64,000 nucleotides of DNA, taken from positions 33,857,857-33,921,856 of the forward strand of contig NC_057863.1 in NCBI RefSeq assembly GCF_019393635.1, in the 5' to 3' direction. Each line of letters starts with the position of its first letter. The stretch's first letter is position 1. Below, one piece after another: positions 57,330 through 64,000 of the stretch. The notes beneath the pieces are model-generated. The model saw nothing but the letters and a program-made list of their open reading frames with translations. It searched no databases and was not told the DNA's origin. This DNA is from Dromiciops gliroides. Taxonomy: Eukaryota > Chordata > Mammalia > Microbiotheria > Microbiotheriidae. The position numbers and the translations under genes are program-made.

Positions 57330-57465
57330 TTTACACTCTCTCTCCCTTTGGAGTGTGAGCTCCTTGGGACCAGGGACCGACTGTTTTAGCCTTTCTTTGT
57401 GTCCCCACCACTTAGCACAGTACCTGGAACATACCAAGTGCTTGCTAAATGTTGACTTCAATGCC
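57330..57465 (+). repeat. L2-type 3' end
   Basis: TTTGGAGTGTGAGCTCCTTG to CACTTAGCACAGTACCTGG. Confidence 0.72.
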
Positions 57466-57734
57466 TGAAATGAAAGAAACCGTTCTAAGACATAAAATCC
57501 AGTGGTTCAGCTCTTCTCTTAGCACAAACAGAATTCCCAAAGGCGGAAGTCGGGTATTTCTTTTAGGAGGCTGGGAAGGAGAACGCAGGGCCAGCTGCAG
57601 AGCCGCACTCCGCCCCGCCCCCACTCTGTCCTTGACACATTCGGCCTTTGTCGGGCAGTGTAGTTTTTGATTGTTTGTTTTTTGTTTTTGTTCTTCGGTA
57701 CACTGGCTGCCTTTGTATTCCACCTCCCACATAG

Positions 57735-57960
57735 CCAGACCTTCTGGCTAGCTGCCTTTGCACTGGCCAACCGCCCTGACTGGAATGCATTTTCATTTTC
57801 ACCATCATCATCACTCACATTTATATGACACCCACCATATGCTAAGTGCTTAACAATGATTGCAACTGCCTCTCTCTTCCTTTAAGAAGCCCAGGTACTA
57901 CCTTTTGCACGAAGTTTTGCCTCATCCCTCTCTTTCCACACTACCTTATAGTGAACTATT
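57735..57960 (+). repeat. L2-type body fragment
   Basis: CCCACCATATGCTAAGTGCT and TTGCCTCATCCCTCTCTTT-type sequence. Confidence 0.45.
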
Positions 57961-57985
57961 TTGTGCCTATTACCATTGATTTACT

Positions 57986-58120
57986 TTTTTTTTTTAAGAC
58001 AATCAGGGTTAAGTGACTTGCCTAGGGCCACACAGCTAGTAAGTGTCTGAGATTGGATTAGAACTCAGGTCCTCCTCACTCCAGGGCAGATAACTCTATC
58101 CACTGTGCCACCTAGCTGAT
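57986..58120 (-). mobile_element. tRNA-derived SINE (short form), older
   Basis: Imperfect target duplication TTGATTYAC. NCEH1 intron 2. Confidence 0.88.
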
Positions 58121-58154
58121 CCTTGATTCACTTTTCATTGATGCTGTATTTATT

Positions 58155-58265
58155 TCTGTGGATACTTATTATCTTGTTCAACAGAATACAAACTCCTTCC
58201 AAGTAAGAACCAGTTCATTCTTGGTACTCGTCTATCTGGCACATGGTCATTTGTATAACCTGAAG
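58155..58265 (+). repeat. L2-type 3' end
   Basis: AACAGAATACAAACTCCTTC to ATCTGGCACATGGTCATTTG. Confidence 0.5.
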
Positions 58266-58499
58266 TCCAACAAAGAGTTCCTTAAAATTAGTCTGCCCAT
58301 ACCGGACCACCACTTTAACATGCTTATGGTAACTCCCATGTGATGCTTTGGACCTCAGGGTGCTGTCTGAAGCTTAGCCTGGGGTTCAGGGACAAGGCAG
58401 TTTTCATAAGATCCATGGAGCAAATGGAGTCCTGTGAAGGGCACCAGGAAAGGCTGCCCCGCTGCCCTTCTCCACCCCGCCGCCCATGGCTACTGGGCT

Positions 58500-58745
58500 C
58501 AGTCTGGGGCTGAGATCGTAGATTTCCACTTGGAAGGGGCCCGAGAAGCCATCTAGTCCAAAAGGAAGGGTGAAAGGGCATGAACCAGAGATTGGGAACC
58601 GGAACAGACTTTGAAATTCAATGCTCTCATTTTACAGGTGAGGAGACCGAGACCCAGACAAACCGGGTGACCTGCCCAACATCACACAGATTAATTCGCA
58701 GCCAGGCCAAGATTCAAATCCCACTGAGTCTAAATCCAGGAGCAT
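58500..58745 (-). repeat. MIR-like SINE
   Basis: GAGAAGCCATCTAGTCCAAA to GATTCAAATCCCACTGAG. Confidence 0.7.
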
Positions 58746-59018
58746 TTCTCTTGTACCGTGATATTCTCAGAGTTTAGGATAGTTGTTTTTTTGGAGGGAA
58801 ATAGATGGTAGATGTTTTGTTTATTATAATTAGTTTTATTTGGGGGAAATGGTTTTTAGATATGATCAAGAGGTTCATGCTTATTGTGCTCAAGGCATGG
58901 AAGATACCTTGACACAGCCTATAGACAGTTCTTAAAAAAAAACCCAAACCACTGAAACTAACAAGACCCCTCCTGGACAAATTCCATCCAAAGCCATTAG
59001 GGGGTTTCCAAATCATAC

Positions 59019-59209
<191 letters not shown>

Positions 59210-59357
59210 TTTTTTTTTGGTGAGGCAATGGGGGTTAAGTGATTTGCCCAGGGTCACACAGCTAGTAAGTGTTAAGTGTCTGAGGCCGGATTTGAACTCA
59301 GGTCCTCCTGACTCCAGGGCTGGTGCTCTATCCACTGCACCACATAGCTGCCCCCCC
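59210..59357 (-). mobile_element. tRNA-derived SINE nine bases past the NCEH1 exon-2 donor
   Basis: Full-length SINE in NCEH1 sense orientation with a microsatellite tail (59021-59209). Target duplications AAATCATACTT (59010-59020) and AAAACATACTT (59358-59368) differ at one base. Each contains the complement of the splice donor AAGTATG. Confidence 0.93.
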
Positions 59358-59366
59358 AAAACATAC

Positions 59367-59595
59367 TTGCGCTTGCCAGGGCCCATCCTCCTCCATGGAT
59401 GTAAATCACGCCGCTCTTCAGTGGTTCTTTGGCCTTTGGGAAACCTTCAAAAACCCTGACTTCGACGCCGTCAAAATCGGTATCAGTGATCTGGACGTTG
59501 GCAGACGACCACGCGCTTTTCCTGCCGAAAGAAACGATGATGAAATTCAGGGCGATGAGGTGGTGTGTAAGGCCCACGTACTGGATCAGATGACT
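59367..59595 (-). CDS. NCEH1: NCEH1 exon 2 (HGGG oxyanion hole)
   Basis: A 229-bp exon reading from [18 protein letters not shown] through [20 protein letters not shown] to [12 protein letters not shown]. The HGGG oxyanion-hole motif falls at 113-116 in human numbering. The acceptor is GCTTTTCAG (ending 59596). A second AG two bases further in is possible but would change frame. The donor is GCAA|GTATGT, with the intron starting at 59366. The preceding 46 codons, which in mammals encode the N-terminal signal-anchor, are not found in the window, so exon 1 must lie past 64000 in genomic + coordinates. The exon is hemmed in by SINEs: one starts nine bases past the donor, and another ends about 45 bases upstream of the acceptor. 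Confidence 0.94.
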
Positions 59596-59639
59596 CTGAA
59601 AAGCAAAGCAGAAGATTCAAGAGAAATGTTCGTATCGAT

Positions 59640-59778
59640 TTTTTTTTTTTAATTTTTGTGGGGCAATGAGGGTTAAGTGATTTGCCCAGGGTCACACAGC
59701 TAGTAAGTGTCAATTGTCTGAGGCTGGATTTGAACTCAGGTCCTCCTGAATCCAAGACCAGTGCTTTATCTACTGCTC
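59640..59778 (-). mobile_element. tRNA-derived SINE just upstream of NCEH1 exon 2
   Basis: Tail side 45 bp from the acceptor. Target duplication ATCGATTTT. Same orientation as the SINE on the other side of the exon. Confidence 0.92.
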
Positions 59779-59889
59779 AACCCCCATTCATAATCGATTT
59801 TAACAGAAGCTCACCAACACTGGTGCTTATTCAATCCTCATTTACTGAGTGCCAATGGGGACATGGGGGGCCGGGCCTCATACACAGGA

Positions 59890-60155
59890 AGGAACTACAA
59901 CGACAACTAGCATTTATATAGTGCTTTGAGATTTGCAAAGCACTGAGCAAGCGTGTGCTGTTTCATTTGGTCATCACAATAACCCTGTGAAGTAGACACT
60001 ATTATGATTCCCATATTAGAGATAACAATACTGAGGATGAAGATAGTTAAGTGAGTTGCCCATGGTCACACAGGTAAATAAGTGTATGAGGCAGGATTTG
60101 AACTCAGTTCTTTAGGACTCTAACTGTAACTCATTCTATCCACTGCCTTTAGGCA
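59890..60155 (-). repeat. CORE-SINE
   Basis: AGCATTTATATAGTGCTTTG to TTCTATCCACTGCC. Confidence 0.78.
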
Positions 60156-60182
60156 GACAATGTCTACAAGGTGTACGCAAGT

Positions 60183-60213
60183 CACACAAACACACACATA
60201 CACACACATATAC
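60183..60213. repeat. (CA)n, imperfect
   Basis: Short CA-rich run with ACAT interruptions. Confidence 0.85.
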
Positions 60214-60249
60214 CCCAATATCTGATGCTCACGTTCCAATGGCAAAAGG

Positions 60250-60470
60250 TATAAATAATAGCTTCCATTTATGTGGTGTCTTTCCATACAGTATCTCATC
60301 TGAGGCTCACGACAACCCTATGGGGCAGGAGCTATTATTATCTTCCTTTTATGAGATTCAGAGAAGTTAGGTGACTTATCCAGGGCCACGCAGGTAGTGA
60401 GTGTCTGAGGCAGAATTCAAACTCTGGACCCCAAAGTCCAGGAGTCCATCCACAAGAGCACCCTGCCTAA
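60250..60470 (-). repeat. CORE-SINE
   Basis: AATAGCTTCCATTTATGTGG to GGAGTCCATCCACAAGAG. Confidence 0.75.
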
Positions 60471-60784
60471 GAGGACATGCATCCACCACTCAAAGCACCA
60501 AAGGTAGGCCAAAAAATATTTGTACGTTGTTTGTTAACTATCCTTTGTGATGTTAGTCACTCCCTAATTATCTAATGTCAAGCCTTTGCCTTTCTCAAGA
60601 ATGCAATTTTCATAAACAAAAACTTAATAAACAAACATTCTTAAGTTGCCTACTGTGCTGAGCATTGGATCGAGTACTTGGAATACAAAGATTTTTTTAA
60701 ATGATAGATCTTTGCCCTCACAGAGCTTAGAGTTGGATAGGGGCAGAGGTGGGGAGAGGAGGAGATGGGAGGCACGCACAAATA

Positions 60785-62430
<1,646 letters not shown>

Positions 62431-62434
62431 ATTT

Positions 62435-62850
62435 CATATGGCAGGAGACAGTGAGACAGAATGGATACAGAACTCACCTTGATGTCAGGAAGACCTGGAC
62501 CCCAGGCCCATCCCTGACACACATTGGCTGTGAGATTCTGGGCAAGGCAACTATCTAAGCTTGTAAATTGGAGACAAGGAGGTAATCTTTAGTGGTAGGA
62601 ATTCCCCACCAAGCCCAGTTGAAAAAAAAAATCCAAAAGTTGAAAATCAGAACTAAAGAAGGAAAGTTAGAAGTACTTTGGATAATATATTACAGAAACA
62701 AGCATCGAAAAAACAGGGTGTTCATGTGGCGTATGTTTCTATGCATGTAGTGTATACACCCTGGATTTGGAGGCTAAGAGGCCTTGGATTGACTCTCGCC
62801 TCAGACACTAGGCGACACTTCAGCTTTTCCATTTTTAAAAATGAGAGGGT
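62435..62850 (+). repeat. MIR-like pieces
   Basis: Two adjoining diverged copies: 62440-62620 (TGATGTCAGGAAGACCTGGA) and 62755-62850 (ACCCTGGATTTGGAGGCTAA). The second is interrupted by the SINE pair. Confidence 0.55.
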
Positions 62851-62852
62851 TC

Positions 62853-63010
62853 GGGCAGCTAGGTGGCGCAGTGGATAGAGCACTGGCCCTGGAGTCAGGA
62901 GGACCTGAGTTCAAATCCAGCCTCAGACACTTAACACTTACTAGCTGTGTGACCCTGGGCAAGTCACTTAACCCCAATTGCCTCGCTAAAAAAAAATAAA
63001 TAATAAATAA
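62853..63010 (+). mobile_element. tRNA-derived SINE, first of a tandem pair
   Basis: Flanked by AAAAATGAGAGGGTTC. Nested in a MIR. Confidence 0.93.
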
Positions 63011-63028
63011 ATAAAAATGAGAGGGTTC

Positions 63029-63178
63029 GGGCAGCTAGGTGGCACAGTGGATAGAGCACTGGCCCTGGAGTCAGGAGGACCTGAGTTCAAATCCAGCCTC
63101 AGACACTTAACACTTACTAGCTGTGTGACCTTAGGCAAGTCACTTAACCCCAATTGCTTCACAAAACAAAACAAAACA
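63029..63178 (+). mobile_element. tRNA-derived SINE, second of a tandem pair
   Basis: Follows another copy of AAAAATGAGAGGGTTC. A third, diverged copy (AAAAAATCAGAGGGT) ends it. Confidence 0.93.
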
Positions 63179-63289
63179 TTTAAAAAAAAATCAGAGGGTA
63201 GGATTTTTTGCTTCCTCAAGCCTCTTCCCCCTTTAAACCCTATGGCTTTCCCCCCATTTCCTCCATTGAAAGGGAAAGGATCTTGTGAT

Positions 63290-63365
63290 TTGTTTGTATG
63301 GGCATCTGCAGCACTTAGCACCACATCTAGCATATATACAGATAAAGCATCTATTAAGACCTTAT
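63290..63365 (+). repeat. L2-type 3' end trace
   Basis: TTGTATGGGCATCTGCAGCA then CTTAGCACCACATCTAGCAT. Confidence 0.5.
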
Positions 63366-63369
63366 TATT

Positions 63370-64000
63370 TATCATCACATGTTCAGTCAATTGGGACCAA
63401 ATTTAACACTCTGAGGATGCTTACTTAATTATTGACTAAAACTGCTGATGGGGAGGTTGGTGATTTCCAAGTCTGGTTTTGCAATCTGTACCCCAGGGTA
63501 TCCCCAGTACACCAAGGGTGGACCAAAATCAAAGTAAAGCCTTTAGTTCCCCTTATGAAATAACTAGCTTGATGATTTTTTAAAAATTTCAATGTCTGGC
63601 ACTTTTAGGGAAGGGAGGATATTTTTAAATTATCAAAGGATAATGAATTGAAACTTCACAAAGGCTTCTAATCACTGTCTAAAAGGTCGCTGCAAGAAGA
63701 ATCATGCCTAGTAAGGCTTCTTGGTTACAAAAAAAGTTCATGAGAAAAGCTTTAGCAATGAGAAGCACGGGGAGGGAGAAGAGAAAGATGAAACAGAAAG
63801 TATGAAAAATCAAGAGAAGATCTACGAAGAGGAACCGACTCCCTTCTTTCTGGGTCCCATGTGGAGATCAGCCTTCCACTTCCAAAAGGGGAATATCCAA
63901 CAGGAAAAAAGAACTATGACTAAATAAAGCAGGGGGCGGGGGACTAGGGCATATGCCTCTAGGGTGTATTCTGGGCTCCCCAGGGGTAGGAGAAAGTACT
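63370..64000. other. Right edge, presumed NCEH1 intron 1, nothing recognised
   Basis: A Lys/Glu-rich open frame at 63721-63927 (+) shows no homology I recognise. The missing NCEH1 first exon is not here. Confidence 0.45.

Overview
This is a stretch of marsupial nuclear DNA. About fifty copies of a tRNA-derived SINE with the head GGGGCAGCTAGGTGGCGCAG lie on both strands. With them are a longer relative carrying a GGAAATGGCAAACCACTCCAG-type tail, L1 elements with marsupial-type 3' ends, and many older MIR/CORE-SINE, L2 and L3-like remnants. Gene density is very low. The sequence alone does not separate an Australian from an American marsupial.

The one clear protein-coding gene is NCEH1 (neutral cholesterol ester hydrolase 1, also called AADACL1) on the minus strand. 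Four exons are present: 59595-59367, 56505-56436, 46680-46509 and 43320-42703, the last with the stop codon. Splice phases match at every junction, and the exons together encode 362 residues. As I recall the 408-residue human enzyme, this equals residues 47-408. The missing 46 N-terminal codons (exon 1, with the membrane anchor) should lie beyond the right edge on the minus strand. The HGGG oxyanion motif and a Ser-Asp-His triad (191/348/378 in human numbering) are intact. A stretch of about 3 kb downstream of the stop (42702 to about 39700) has no young SINE or L1 and carries poly(A) signals, so it is probably the 3' UTR.

Layout: 1-30 kb is intergenic, made of layered repeats including L1 fragments, two ERV-type LTRs (7.2-7.7 kb and 16.47-16.84 kb), a promoter-like LTR candidate at 11.2 kb and a 210-bp GAAA/GGAA microsatellite. 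At 30.8-33.6 kb there is a decayed gammaretrovirus-like provirus on the minus strand (gag and pol pieces, env pieces, 3' LTR) with large deletions and two SINE insertions. A solo LTR of the same family, with a perfect 5-bp target duplication, sits at 37.2-37.9 kb. The span 39.7-59.6 kb holds NCEH1, with introns full of SINEs and a 52-bp minisatellite. From 59.6 to 64 kb, presumably intron 1, there is a 5'-truncated processed pseudogene of HNRNPA3 (61.35-62.43 kb).

The most notable structure is at NCEH1 exon 2. A SINE with a microsatellite tail of about 190 bp inserted nine bases inside the following intron, so its target-site duplication copied the splice donor. A second SINE in the same orientation lies about 45 bp upstream of the same exon. 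I found no previously undescribed multi-gene system. The interest lies in retroelement nesting, SINE-tail microsatellites and the remodelled exon-2 junction. All coordinates of repeats are good to about 5-15 bases unless target duplications fix them.
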